Notes under the pieces: generated by a model
Databases searched by the model: none
Told to the model about the DNA's origin: nothing
The model's input: only the letters and a program-made list of their open reading frames with translations
Shown: piece by piece, positions 12,068 to 23,532 of the stretch
Layout: each line of letters opens with the position of its first letter
How positions within the stretch are numbered: position 1 is the first letter of the stretch
Translations under genes and position numbers: made by a program
Origin: Gongronella butleri
Taxonomy: Eukaryota > Mucoromycota > Mucoromycetes > Mucorales > Cunninghamellaceae
Assembly (NCBI GenBank): GCA_025201375.1
Contig: JAIWZP010000067.1
Location: 1 to 64,000 of the forward strand
Length of the DNA: 64,000 bases
Reading direction: 5' to 3'

Positions 12068-13440
12068 CTACAGGCAATTGATCGTAGTGTTCTTCATTGC
12101 TCTTCTCGGTGCAATTTTTCCATAAGTTTCTTTGCAGCCTCCTGCGACAATTGGTGCAATGTCATGTAGTGCCTGAAATACGAATTGCACATTTGTCGCA
12201 CAAGATACATTTGGGCTTGCCCGAGGTGTGCACCACCTTATGTTTTTCAAGATTGATCCGCGTGCTAAATCTTCTGCAGCAGCCATCTTGGAGACATCTG
12301 AAGAAAACATCACGATGGACCGCGTCATAGTGATCCAGGAGATGGGGGAGGTTCTTGGTGGCATAATTCCTGGCGCAGTTGGCGTCGGGGCATCGCCATT
12401 CGCCCCCCCCACAAAGTTGCTTTTGTGATTATTTTCCATGTATGCGGCGCGGGCGCTGCTATTGACAAAGATGTCGTCGCAATATGGGTATCTGTATGGG
12501 GAATTGAGCTCGTGTGTACGTTGGTGGGCCATAAGGTCTTCATTGGTCGCCAGAACCACCTCGCAGCCTTCGTGCTGGCAAGGAAAAGCCAAGTCTATGC
12601 CATTAAATTCCAGGGCATTTTCTTAATAATCTGCCGGTTGATGTTCAGGGTGGCTGTGCTTGAAATGGGAGTCGCATTTGTCGTGGAAACACTTGTACGG
12701 ACTAGTCTTGTTCTTGGTGTGCTTTCGATTCATGTGCTTGTTCAATTCTTGTTTGGAACTTGTCTCGAACGCGCAAAAATCACGGTCGCATTTTAGCTTG
12801 GGATCGCCGTGCATGTTGCGTCGGTGTCGAGCGAGCTCATAGCTGTCCAAGAATGTCTTGTCGCACCCCGACTCGATGCAGGGGAATCCCTTTGGCTTGA
12901 GGTTTTTCAGGGGCAGCTCCAATTGACGCGCCTCTAAGAGATTGTAATAGCGAGCCAATGCGCGCTGCGAGCCATTGACACCGCTTGGATGATCCTTGCA
13001 AAGCTGAAAGACTTGTTTGAGACCCTCCAGCGCCTTCTTAAGATCGAGTTCCGCCGTCAACTCGATCGGAGCCATGCCCAAGACCTCGAGAATTAGGTTC
13101 CAGTCGAAGATGTCCATTCTATAGGCATCTTGGGCCAGCACGCGTAGCACGCCATCAGTCGGGTCGGTCACAAATGACGTGAATTGGACTCGATTGTATT
13201 CTGGCGTCAAGATCGTGATAGGCTGAACTTTTTCTTGCAGAAAGCGGTCCAATTTTGCCAATTTCGCCGGGAGGTCATGACAAAATTCCTTCAGAAGTTC
13301 CATGCCCTCTTCCAGCAACGTTGCATTCATAGGATGGGTGCTGTAAATTCGCATGCGGAAGAGACGAGACGTCACTTGTGTAATTTCGGCAGGGCGGCCA
13401 CGCTGTGCGACCCAATTAATCATAATCAGTTCTAACACCT
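12068..13440 (-). pseudogene. Decayed C2H2 zinc-finger gene
   Basis: The frame from 13438 to 12623 encodes a helical region followed by two clean C2H2 fingers (starting FPCIESGCDKTF and LKCDRDFCAFET) and a third start, YKCFHDKCDSHF, that runs into TAA at 12625-12623. The same frame resumes with AFPCQHEGCEVV and a finger ending HQRTH. At a run of eight G (plus-strand C, about 12402-12411) the finger signal jumps frame: CPDANCARNY, FRCLQDGCCRRF and LEKHKVVHTSGKPKC are only read after a shift, and a further shift is needed for the last finger before a stop near 12100. Upstream of 13438 no in-frame ATG is visible; the exon seems to begin after an AG at 13439-13440. A second frame at 13557-13757 may be its broken 5' part. 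It looks like a multi-finger transcription-factor-like gene with at least one stop and two frameshifts; the G-run shift could be an assembly error. Confidence 0.7.
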
Positions 13441-13758
13441 GTTTTGTCTCAAGATTTCAACTCAATAGCGCCAAAATAGCAAGTGGACTGGTCATTGCGG
13501 CGCCGAGCGGCCACACTGCCATCGGCCCAAATCAGACCAAGAACAAACAAAAGAAATCAAGCACGATCGTTCTCATTGACATCGCCGATAAAAATCTCGG
13601 CTTTTGGCCAGTCGACATCGTGAATTGCGGACGAGGCCATGCCAAAGGATTTCCACACCTTGTCGACGTCGGTGTCGCTGGTCTTCCGCTTTACATCATC
13701 CAATCGACCGCCACCTAGGCATGACACTTGCTTTGACACAGAATAGCTACAGTACAAA

Positions 13759-14425
13759 TCATTTCAAGCGGTGCGCCGCACTGGTGGCCATGCTAGCGCT
13801 GGGTGGCGCGCTTGTGCTGGAGGTGGCGCTAGTGCTGGCGGCGACACTTGTTTCTGGGACGTCACTAGTGCTTGGGCCGGCGCCGGTGTTGAACAAGCGC
13901 CCTTTCTCCATCTCACGGGTAGGGGCAGGGATATCGCGGTCGTGCGTCTCGGCAGCCTTCCACATAAAAAAAAACACAACGAAATTGAGATTTTTGTCTT
14001 TTTTACATTTTTGCGCTCTTTTCAATGATCACGCTCCAAAGCACGCGTCTGATGATTATATTACCTTTGCGGCTGCGGCCTCTTCAGCGCTGATGCGCAG
14101 GGCAATTTCGAGTTCCTGCTCCTCTGTCGGATCGTTCAAAAAAAAAAAAAGGTGAGCGAGATTTTTTTATTTTGACATCCACATCATCTTTGTCTTTTCC
14201 AATTACCATGTGTCGGACATCGCGGGCGGGGGAGGAGGGGACAGCATTGGATCGCGCAGCGGTAGGGTCCATGGGGGACGCGCTGCCGGCCGGGGCAGCA
14301 GGCGATGCGTCAGTGGGGGCGGCCACGGCGACCATACGGCCCTTGCCCTTGCTTGTAGATGCAGTGGTTTTTGCCGGGGTGGGCGAAGGAGGAAGAGGGG
14401 GCCAGTCCTTGTCGAACTGGATCAA
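13759..14425 (-). CDS. Hypothetical Pro/Ala/Ser-rich protein, 5' end not found
   Basis: Not recognised. Three exons are proposed: 14425-~14212 (QFDKDWPPLPPSPTPAK..., ending RDVRHM), ~14129-14066 (QELEIALRISAEEAAAAK) and ~13964-13759 (AAETHDRDIPAPTREMEK..., ending SAAHRLK and a stop). Donors GTAATT and GTAATA fit. The first visible exon begins right after TTCTAG with no ATG, so an upstream exon is missing or the gene is broken. Only disordered Pro/Ala/Ser-rich sequence and one short helical segment (ISAEEAAAAK) are seen. The middle exon and its flanking introns are duplicated just upstream in the transcript direction, at about 14445-14880. It may be a fragment of the adjacent decayed locus. 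Confidence 0.4.
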
Positions 14426-14444
14426 CTAGAATAAATATAATAAA

Positions 14445-14880
14445 AATGAGCCCTTGATTTTTATTCTTGCATTTTGGCGCTCTTTTCAATGTTCACTCTC
14501 CAAAAACACGCGCCTGATGATGATGTTAATTTTGCGACTTCGGCCTCTTCGGCGCTGATGCGACGTGCCTTCACGAGCTTCTGTTCATCCTCCATCTAAC
14601 CATTCAAAAAAAAAGTGAGCGAGATTTTTTTTTTTTGACACGCACATCGTCATTCTTTTCCGATTACCATGTCTTGGTCGTCGAGCATGGGGGAGGAGGG
14701 AACAACTGGGGATTGGGAGGCGGGCGATTGCGTGCGGCTACGCTGCGCAGGCGGAACGTGGACGCGTCATCCACGCTGGGCGGATCTACTTCTTCTTTTG
14801 CATATTTTGGGAAAAAAGTTTGTTTCCATGGACTACTACATGCCTCCCTTTTTTTTTGCGCGGATCTGTAGGGCCACTCG
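14445..14880 (-). pseudogene. Degenerate tandem copy of the preceding exon-intron module
   Basis: It mirrors the 13980-14430 module: a coding end reading VPSSP then LDDQDM, a donor GTAATCGGAAAAG, a T-rich intron, an exon with RRISAEEAEVAK, and the downstream tract CGCTCTTTTCAATG followed by CCTGATGATGATG. The donor after EVAK is lost (AAATTAAC where the partner has AAAGGTAA), and the upstream frame meets a stop. Judged a dead copy. Confidence 0.55.
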
Positions 14881-16748
14881 TTTTTCCTTGCTTTGAGCTT
14901 TTTTGTAAGGAAAAAGAACGAAAATCGTGATTGCTGGTCACCCGATGGATACAATTTCCCGGGTGTGTGAGCCCATTCAAACGAGAAGACACAAACTGTA
15001 TTTATTGATTCAGCGAACAACAAGTGGTGGATTTATTGACAGATGTTTGCAAATTCAACAAAAACACATTGTAGCCGTAATTTTTTTGAAAAACACCTAC
15101 TCGACTTCCATTTTTATGGCACTACACGCGACCAACACCAGGTATTTATTGTATGGTGTGTATCAGACGTCTTCAAAGAATTGATGGCTGATGATTACGC
15201 GCGACTATGCCGAAAAATCCAAAAATCGTCTCCAGAGCGTTCAATTCGCCGCTGCATCGTTCTGAAAACGCCTTAAAACGTAAAAATTGCTTGTAGGAAC
15301 CGGGGGCAAAGCTAAACTTGCAGCTGCAACAAACCGTTTTGGGGTTCTACATGCAAAACAAAAAATGAGCCTTTTCGAATGCCCGAAAAGAAATTGAAAA
15401 AATGGGTCCGCAGAATGACGCCAAACCTGCACACAAGAGGGCATCGCATGGTGAAACGACGAAAAATGTTAAGAAATAACGTGATCGATTTGATAGTTGG
15501 TGAGCAATGAGCAAAATTCGATAAAACTTTGCGCGCGTATTGGGTCTCTGGAACGCGTCCTAGAACCGCGCTGACGCGCCCACTAGCAAGAGGCACTTCA
15601 GCTCCGTGGAATTGATTGAAACAGGCACGTGTAGCTCCACGCTTGACGCGGTTTCTCACGCGTCCAAGTTGACCCGCAAAAGGGTTGTTCGCGTCAATTC
15701 AGCCGGAACTTGTTTTTTTAGAGAAAACCGGTGCCAACGCATGCTTCAAGTTGTGCCCTTTCTGATAAAATAACTTTGATGGCGCCGCTGCCAATTCTCA
15801 TTGAGTTTATCTTGGAATGAAAAATGGCGGCTTTTCGCGCTTTACGCGCGAACCGGTCAATGGACCTGTGGCTTTCATCTGATTTTCGCCGGTGAATGAC
15901 AATTGTTTACCATGTGGTTGAAAGACATGGCGATCTGAGGACCTAATTTTAGCATATCCTCGACTGTGCCCCTTGGAAAATCCGCCAATTTTAGAAATCG
16001 TGATTGCGCGCCATCAAGTGGCTACAGAGCCTCATGGATGAGACCAATTGAACGAGAAACGTTGGAATTCTCACATCCAGAGAGTGGATTCCTTTCGAGC
16101 TTTTTTTTTTTTTTGTTGAACGACCACAAAATGATAAAAACCGACTTGATCGTGATTTAATCGGCCACCATCTGCTTAGCTACCTGTTTACATTGCGCAT
16201 AAAGTTGATGGTGCATAGAAGCAGATGGCTGGTGCCTTGAATCATCCAGGGTGCTTGCGTTTGCCCCTATAATTTCTGTTTTTTATTTGTTCTCCCCCCC
16301 CTTTTTTTTTAATTCCGTCTCTTTCTTTGAAGGAAAAAAATTGAGCCACGGACAATGTCACGGAGTCGAATTGAGACTTTGGAAATAAAAAAATGCGTGT
16401 TTGGTGGACCGGATTGTGAAAATATAAAAAACGAGCTGCAACACGCCCTCGAATTGGCATATTCCATTTTTTTTTCCAAAATACACTCGCACATTTGACG
16501 TCAGGGTGGTATATCACCAAGCTATTTCGATGTAAGGGCGGCCAAATAAGTCAAAGCTTCTTTTCAATGCCGCGTGACCATCACCGTCATTGCTCATCGC
16601 TTGATTCCTCGATTTTTTTTGCACATTTTTACCGCCAGAGCATTTTGCACTGGTATTCATTGCCGGCATGGATTCCATCCAGGACTATAAAACGCGGAGT
16701 AAGACATTTCAACGTAGTCATTAGATGGGACGAAAGAGAAAAAACCAA
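14881..16748. other. Gene-free interval with dispersed-repeat sequence
   Basis: No supported gene. The stretch 15480-15720 has an inverted relative near 26050-26280. Poly-T and poly-C tracts occur around 16087-16107 and 16296-16311. Short open frames have no motif or splice continuation. Confidence 0.5.
15480..15720 (+). repeat. Dispersed repeat, copy 1 (inverted partner near 26.1 kb)
   Basis: Shared with the reverse complement of about 26050-26280: CCACTAGCAAGAG, GACGCGGTTT followed by CACGCGT, CAAGTTG and CCCGC appear in the same order and spacing. Divergence is substantial, indicating an old dispersed element. No coding capacity or terminal repeats were recognised. Confidence 0.6.
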
Positions 16749-17640
16749 AAGGCTGCGGCAAGATGGCGCGGCTTGAAAGTGTGCTTCAAATCACAGGTTC
16801 TTCACGGATGGAGACCCATTCTGAAGACGGAAAATCGCCCGCGGCTTTGATCAAATCGTGCATGTAGTCAGTTATCATGTTGATGCGATCAAGATGCAAG
16901 AAAAACACGAAAAATGAAAAGAAAGTGAGAAAAAGCCGTTGATCTCGTCGCATTTTCATGCGCCCCTTTTTTCAATGCCACGTTTTCAAAGCCCGTCAAA
17001 CCTTGCTTTGCCGCCATATCAACGAGATAACGCCATTTTGGCAATCGAAACGTCATAATAGTGGCATTCGTGTCACCGGCGTTCCCTCAAGCGGCCTTTC
17101 CTCCGTTGCCCGGCAGACTGGGCACGTTTTGCACACGTCTGGTTTTTCTGTCTTGGATGTGCGCAATGACACCATTCTTCATCACATCATGCAAACAGGT
17201 TGTTTGTGCGTTTTTGCTGCAGAACAATTAAAGATTCCCTTATTCAGGGTCCTGGAGCCAGGAACCTTGGTCTCGCCGTGGACAGCATGCGTGTGAAAAA
17301 TGACACCTTGAATCTGCCCGGACCCAAGCGGGTGAAATTGCACAATTAGCGGCCGGTGCCTGACATTTTGACAGCTCATGTCGCCAATTGACGCGCATTT
17401 GTGGGTCACCATGGCCATCAAGCATCTGCAATGCCCTCGGCAGATATGCCAAGAAGAAGCGAGGCCATGAAAAAAAAAAGTATCACGCAGGTCCAAAACA
17501 AGAGAAAAGTGAGAAGATCCGTGTGTTTGGGACCGAATGACGCGGATGCTTGGTGGTCGCGCCATCGAGCTGATCCATCATCAGCATCATCTAGTTCATC
17601 TGATGGCTCAGATGAGCGGAAAAGTATAAAATGACGCGAA
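16749..17640. repeat. 0.9-kb duplication, copy 2
   Basis: Direct relative of 10731-11640, about 6 kb away. It includes a decayed permease exon 1 and about 760 bp of its upstream DNA, ending with the same AGTATAAAATGACGCGAAATA-type block as copy 1. Nothing else in 17641-18362 is supported as a gene; that stretch holds T-rich and A-rich tracts before the RapGAP start. Confidence 0.88.
16750..16878 (-). pseudogene. Dead copy of permease exon 1
   Basis: Begins with an ATG aligned to that of the live permease and keeps the pattern D-x-I-K-A-A-x-D-x-P-S-S-E, but a deletion removes the Glu/Gln-rich stretch and creates an early stop. The donor, GCCGTAAGT in the live gene, has become GCCGCAGCC. The following exons are absent. 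It marks the origin of the duplication rather than a functional gene. Confidence 0.75.
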
Positions 17641-18362
17641 ATAATGAAAATTGAAAGTTTGACACCTTTTACCGATCACCTTTTTTTTTTTTTTTTTTTT
17701 TGCGCGCCCGCGTGGTTTTTTCTCTTTTACTTTTGCGAACGCGTCGCGGCGGTGCAAAAAGTCGCATAGGATGCGCAAGGAACCTGTTTGACACGGTGGA
17801 TCGCGCGTGACAGGTGATAAACAAAGCAAAAAGCACGGATTCTCAAGAACAGTTTGAGCATCTGCGCGCAATTTATGCAATGACTTTGGGTTTCGGCAAA
17901 CAAAGAAAATTAATTAAGGCCCGGAAACCCTATTTGGCATGGCAATCACAAAAAGACAACAAAAACAGGCATTTGCGCTGATCTGGAGAAATTATGCCTT
18001 TATTTTCGGCGAAAACCTCACGAAAAGTAACGGAACAAGGTTGTTTTTACGCGTTATGTAATGAAGATCAAAGGACAAAATGGGCTTTTTGAATGCATCA
18101 TTGACTGGGGACAATAAAATAGAGGGAGGGGGGCCAATGGATTGGCGCAGAAATGGGAAAAAGGGGGCCCTCCTTATTTTTTTTGGGACCCCCTTTTTAT
18201 ATTTCTTTTTTGTCAATTTTTTTGTTTGGGGGACCGCTCTTTGCTCTCTCTTTTTCGTTTTCTTTTTTGTTACTATCTTGTTCATTTTGCCCTTGCGCGC
18301 AGCCAGGGGCTTTTTTTTATTATTTTGTATTCTTTTTCCATTTTTTAGCTTTTGTACAGGCC

Positions 18363-21300
18363 ATGAACGACACCCGGATCAGGGCAGGGTCTTCTTCTTC
18401 AGGGACGGGGCGGACGTCGTCTTCTGTTGAAGCGCATCCACTTGCTGTGTCGTCAGCGTATTACCAGGGGGATGGGACGTCGTCGAAGCTGTTTGGCAAG
18501 CTGCAGTGGGGGAAGAAACGGCTTCAGCGGCAGGCGTCGATTGATTCGCTTCAATCGTCTGTTTCCACGACGTCGTCTATTCTGAGCACGGCCAGTAAGC
18601 TTGGCAAGCTGCCGGACGCGGTCAAAGCATCCATGAAGGGCCTCGTCACGCTCTCGGCCTCCACATCGCGCCGCATTACCACGACATCGTCGTCGTCTTC
18701 ATCGTCTCCCACCGCGCCGTCATACCCATCTGATACCCCGTCCTTCTCCTACAGACTGAGAAAGCGCACTCCAAGCGCGCTCGGTCTGTCTTCCCTCTTT
18801 GCACGCCGACGCGCCTCCATTGATCAACCAAACGAACCCGCACAAGCACATCCACATACACCATCGCTTTCATCGACCCTGCCGCACCTACAAAATCCGC
18901 CCATCCCCGAATTGACACCCACGACCACCACGACCACCACTACAGGCACCGCATCGTCCTCCTGGAACACACCCACCGCATCACAAGTTGACGATCAGCA
19001 GCTTGATCTGTCCAAACGCTTCGCACACTTGCAATTGCCATTAGACAATAATGAAAACGACACAAACCACCAGGTCGGCAATCTGCTCTTTGGCCAAGAG
19101 ATCACCACGTTCTTGGATGCCTCAACAGTCCCGGATCATGCCCAAACATCAAAGGTAAAAATATCTTTTAAGGGGCGGAAACAACAAAAAAAGAAGCCCA
19201 ATGGAATGGAAAATGGCCAATTGGGCAGATCAAATGTTCCTTTCCTCCTCCCCCCCCCTCCACGACCCAAATGGGCAAGTCAATGGGGCTCACCCCTATT
19301 ATTATATTAGTCGCCCTCATCGTCGCCCATGGACGTCACACAAGACAGCAACAACAAGCAACCTTTTCACGTGTTCCTTGTCACTGCCACATTGACCAGT
19401 CTGCGCACCAAACTTCTCGCCGATTGCGACCGCACGCTTGCCGAGTCCATGCAGCCAGACGCGCCTTACCCGACGGACGCCCTAAAAACGATTCTCCAGG
19501 ACTTGCGTAAAATGTCGGACATGGTCGCATCGCATCTGTATACCGACCAATGGTCTGCTCTCCATCGCGCCATTGACCAACATGGTCCCGTCCGTGACAT
19601 TGTACGCCAAAAAAAAATTAGAAAAAAATAGAAACAAGTGGCGATATTGACCTTTTTTTCTCTGTTTTCCTTTTTTTTCCTCTTTTAGACGTCGCTCATG
19701 CGGCAATTGATCCACAAGCAGGTGAGTGATTATTACAAATTGTACGAGATGGCGATGGTGATTCCGTGCAAGGGGTACAAGATCGAAGGCGACAACAAAT
19801 TCGGGGTGGACCCTGGTCAAAACGAGCAACATGCGATGGACGTGGATGACGACGCGTCGTTGGCCATTGACACGCACGTGGAGCACATGGACGCACGCGC
19901 GCTGTGGTTCCGCGACTATTTCTTGGCGGCGCCCTTTAGCACGTTCTGTGGCTACGACGCGCACGACGATCCCGTGTTGATTACGGCCATGTACGACGCG
20001 TCCGCGCACCTGTACCGCGTGATCACGCGGCCAAAGCACGCCCCCGACCACCGCGACATTGTCCAGGACTCGTTCTTGCTCAATGCGCCCCCAAACACGT
20101 CACTGCCGCCTTCACCAACGCAAGATGGCGCTGTTTCCGCTTCTTTTGCTTCGGGTGCGGCCACCGCCCTTGGCGACGACGACATCCAAGAGGCATGGGC
20201 TACCAAGACCATCCCTGATACCACTTGGAAGGCCGTGCTCGAGTCGACGCCGGCCATGGCCGCCTTGGACATGCCTTTTCATCAGCTGAAAAAGATCAAT
20301 CACGACGAAATGGTCGCGCTTGGCCTTCGCGACGACGTGTTACGCCTTGACGAGAATGGCATCCACGCACACTACAAGATGGGCGTCCTGCTCATCAAGG
20401 ATGGCCAGGCAAAAGAAGAGGAATGGTTTGCAAATGAGCACGACACGCCCGATTTTGCCGAATTCCTCGACATTATTGGCCACCGCCAGGCATTGCTTGG
20501 CTATGAAGGCTGGGCCGCCGGACTCGATAAGAAGAGTAAGCTTATTCCAGAGGCGAGAAAGTGGTGAATTGACCTTTCTTTCCTTTTCCTTTTTTTTCTT
20601 TCTCTCCACAGCGGGTGACTCTGGTGAATACACGTACGTGACAAAGTGGCAGGAGCACGACATTGCGTATCACGTGGCCACCCTGTTGCCCTTGCGACAG
20701 GGCGACAGGCAGCAGATTCAGCGCAAAAAACATATTGGCAATGATATTGTGTGCATTGTCTTTGTGCAGGGTCGGCAGCCATTCAATCCCGCCGCCATAA
20801 AGTCGCAATTCTTGCACGTGTTCATTGTCGTGCACAAGGAGCAATGGCATGGCCGGGACGCATGGCGCGTGGAAATCACGTCGGTCGACAGCGTGCCTGA
20901 TTTTGGCCCCGCTCTGCCCCCGCATGGCCTGTTTCTCGACCGTGACCGTCTGCAGTCATTTTTGCTGGCAAAGAGTAAGTGAAAGCAACAATGGAAACAA
21001 GAGGAAAATGGCTAATATCGACCCCATTCGGGGCTTTAAAGTGATCAATGCCGAGTACGCGGCGCTCAAATCGCCCAAGTTTGCCATGCCATTGACGCGT
21101 GCGCGCGAGGGCATCCTGGCCAACATTGTCGAGCGCGGATACAAGATGGCACACGATACGGATGTGCGGTCCGGGTCGCTGCACAGCAAATCGGCATCGA
21201 CATCGTCCGAGCGCAGTGTGCGCAGCAATCCGCAGCCCACGCCCTCGCGGTCCATGAAAAAGGAGCTTGCAGAAAGTGTCGGCATGCTCACAAGGCGACG

Positions 21301-21870
21301 AAGCACACAAGACGCACTCGACAATCGCACCGCAAAGCCAAGACAGCCACGAAAAAAGCAAAAAGGTAACGAAAATCGAGCTCCAAGTTGTGCAAAAAAA
21401 AATTCGACAATCAGCGCGCGTCATGGACTACCCTGGGAAACCACGCTAATTCATATTTTTTTTTTATTTTTGCCTCTTTTTGTGGAAAAAAAGGCGCCAA
21501 GCAGTACCGATCTGAATCCGAACTAGTAGCACGACACCAAGAGCACCAGCAGCTACACCAGCAGCAACAACAAGCATTGTTTCCGCAGCAGGAACAACAA
21601 CAAGCATCATTCCAACAGGACAATCCCGTGCAAGTCCATGATACCTCGTCCTCGGCGCGAAAGGATGGTAAGTTTGGGGGATTTTCCGCTCTCGTCGGAA
21701 GAGGTGTCTAGCAGCAAATGCAGCCGCGTGCCCAATTAGGATGATCCGCCTGATGAACCATGGCCTAATTCCTTTTTTTTTCATTTTTTTTTTTTTTTTT
21801 TTTTTGTTTGCGACTTGTCGTCATAGGATTCAAGCAACGAGCCCAAGGCATTCTTACATCATTCAAGTGA
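18363..21870 (+). CDS. Rap/Ran-GAP domain protein (RapGAP/SIPA1-like)
   Basis: GTPase-activating protein for Rap/Ras-like small GTPases by family. Seven exons (18363-19154, 19311-19601, 19689-20535, 20612-20974, 21042-21365, 21494-21667, 21827-21870) give 944 residues. The first 360 are Ser/Thr-rich and disordered. The GAP domain spans about 570-790: YKMGVLLIKDGQAKEEEWF, EFLDIIGHRQALLGYEGW, then RKKHIGNDIVCIVF with Asn687 at the position of the catalytic Asn thumb, SQFLHVFIVV and FLLAKMINAEYAALKSPKF. The C-tail is Gln-rich. The start is the first ATG after the T-rich leader; frames further upstream only translate homopolymers. The exon 5 acceptor after TTTAAAG restores the conserved INAE motif, whereas nearer AGs give stops. 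Which GTPase it serves is unknown. Confidence 0.9.
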
Positions 21871-23532
21871 AATTGTACTCCCTCTTCCCCTTCCACTCTT
21901 CCCATAGACCTTGATTTTCTCATCTCACCCGCCCCTGATGCCCAAAAAAGCCCTTTTTTTCCACATGGACCGGGCAACCGCAGACGCGTTTCTCCTCGTC
22001 TGTTGCACATAAAAAAGCAAAAAAAAAAAAAATCACTTGTGAAATCGTGACCAATAATTGAAAACAAGACCGACACTCGCTTTTTATTTTTTGTGAGTGT
22101 TTTTCTTGCTTGGGAGGTGGGCCAGGCACCGAGCGGGAACGACGTGCATCCAAGCACAAGCAGCCACCCCCCTTTTTTTCCATTGGGGGAAGTGAGGAGA
22201 GGGAGGCTCCATGCGGTGCAAATGGACGCATAAGAAAATGAGCCGATCAAATGACAATGGAAAGGTGGAAGCAAGCCATTGGGTCATGGCCGCGCGCGGC
22301 AAGGGAAAGGGAAGCTGCCTCCCTCCCCCCTCTCTCGCTTGTCATCTGACTGCCAATGAGATCAGACCTCATGCACGGTTGGCAATTGTCGAGAAGGGCT
22401 AAACCGACATTTATGCAAACATTTCTAGCAACGCATGGTTCACACAGCCACGCACACAAACTTGGAAACACATTTTCAATGGCACATTACATACAAAAAG
22501 CACGCGGGAATCGTCGCATTTACGTCGGCTTCAATGCAAAAAGCCCAGACGCGTCTGCTGGTTTCATGCCCATCTCGGCTCTTGTGCCTCGATTTCGGGT
22601 TCCCATCAGCCTATCGCCGACCCACCTGCATGAATTTAATGCCTGTGCAGTCCCTTTAAGAGGAATATTACCTGATTGCAAAGCATTGGCAAAAAAAAAA
22701 AAATAGGGGGGCGAGCACACGCCCTCTTTTTTTTTTATCCATTGCTTTGCTTTGCTTTGGTCGCCCTGAGAGGCGGCCCGGGCTGCCGTGCGTATGTGAT
22801 GACATTGAGTGCAAAACACATCCAATTGGGCGCGCGCGACTTTAATTTTTTTAAACGTGATCTGCGTGTCATGCCAGTCCGCGGGGGACGTGAGAGTGTT
22901 CGCATAATACACATACGCACGCACACGCGTGCACGCGGCGACCATGACCCGTTGTCATCCATGACAGCTCTTCATGTATGCAAAAGAGGGCACTGTTTTG
23001 GCGTGGCGAAACATAAAAGCAAAAAAAAAAAAAGAGGGGGGAGACCTGCTTGAGGAGGTCAATTACAAAGAGAGAGAGAGAGAGAGAGAGAGAGAAGGAG
23101 GAGGGGAGGGGCCGCGTGAAGGGGCGCACCAAGGAACATTGCGCAGAGAGAGCGCATCACCAAAGAACCCACCTTGACCAAACCCCAATCCTGTCATTTT
23201 GGGAGATAAAAAAAAAAAAAAGGGATGCCCCGTTCCTTTTTTGTCGCCTTCGTCATCATCGGCTTTAATATAGAGCGGCTTGCTGCAGGCGATTCATTTT
23301 CTTTCTTCTCTTTCTTTTCTTTTTACACGCGTTTCCCGACTTTTTTTTTTCTCACTTGTATTTTTCACTCTTTTTCTTTTTCCGCCCTTTCTCGTCCCTA
23401 TTTTTTTTGTTCTTGGCACGTCACCCGAGTGCACCACTGCCAGCTTTTTTCTTTTTCTTTTTTTTTTGTAATTTGATTTGTACTTTACGGCATTGCTCTT
23501 TCTGTTTCCTCTCCCGCCCTTTTTTTGTCACT
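21871..23532. other. Intergenic between RapGAP and the H2C2 gene
   Basis: Holds T/A homopolymers, an (AG)n microsatellite at about 23069-23096, and the T-rich leader of the next gene from about 23280. No supported gene or structured RNA was seen. Confidence 0.5.

Noticed and set aside
18153..18362. N-terminal extension of the RapGAP frame
   Set aside because: The in-frame extension translates T-rich leader DNA into Phe/Leu/Ser runs with no domain character; ATG 18363 is the better start.
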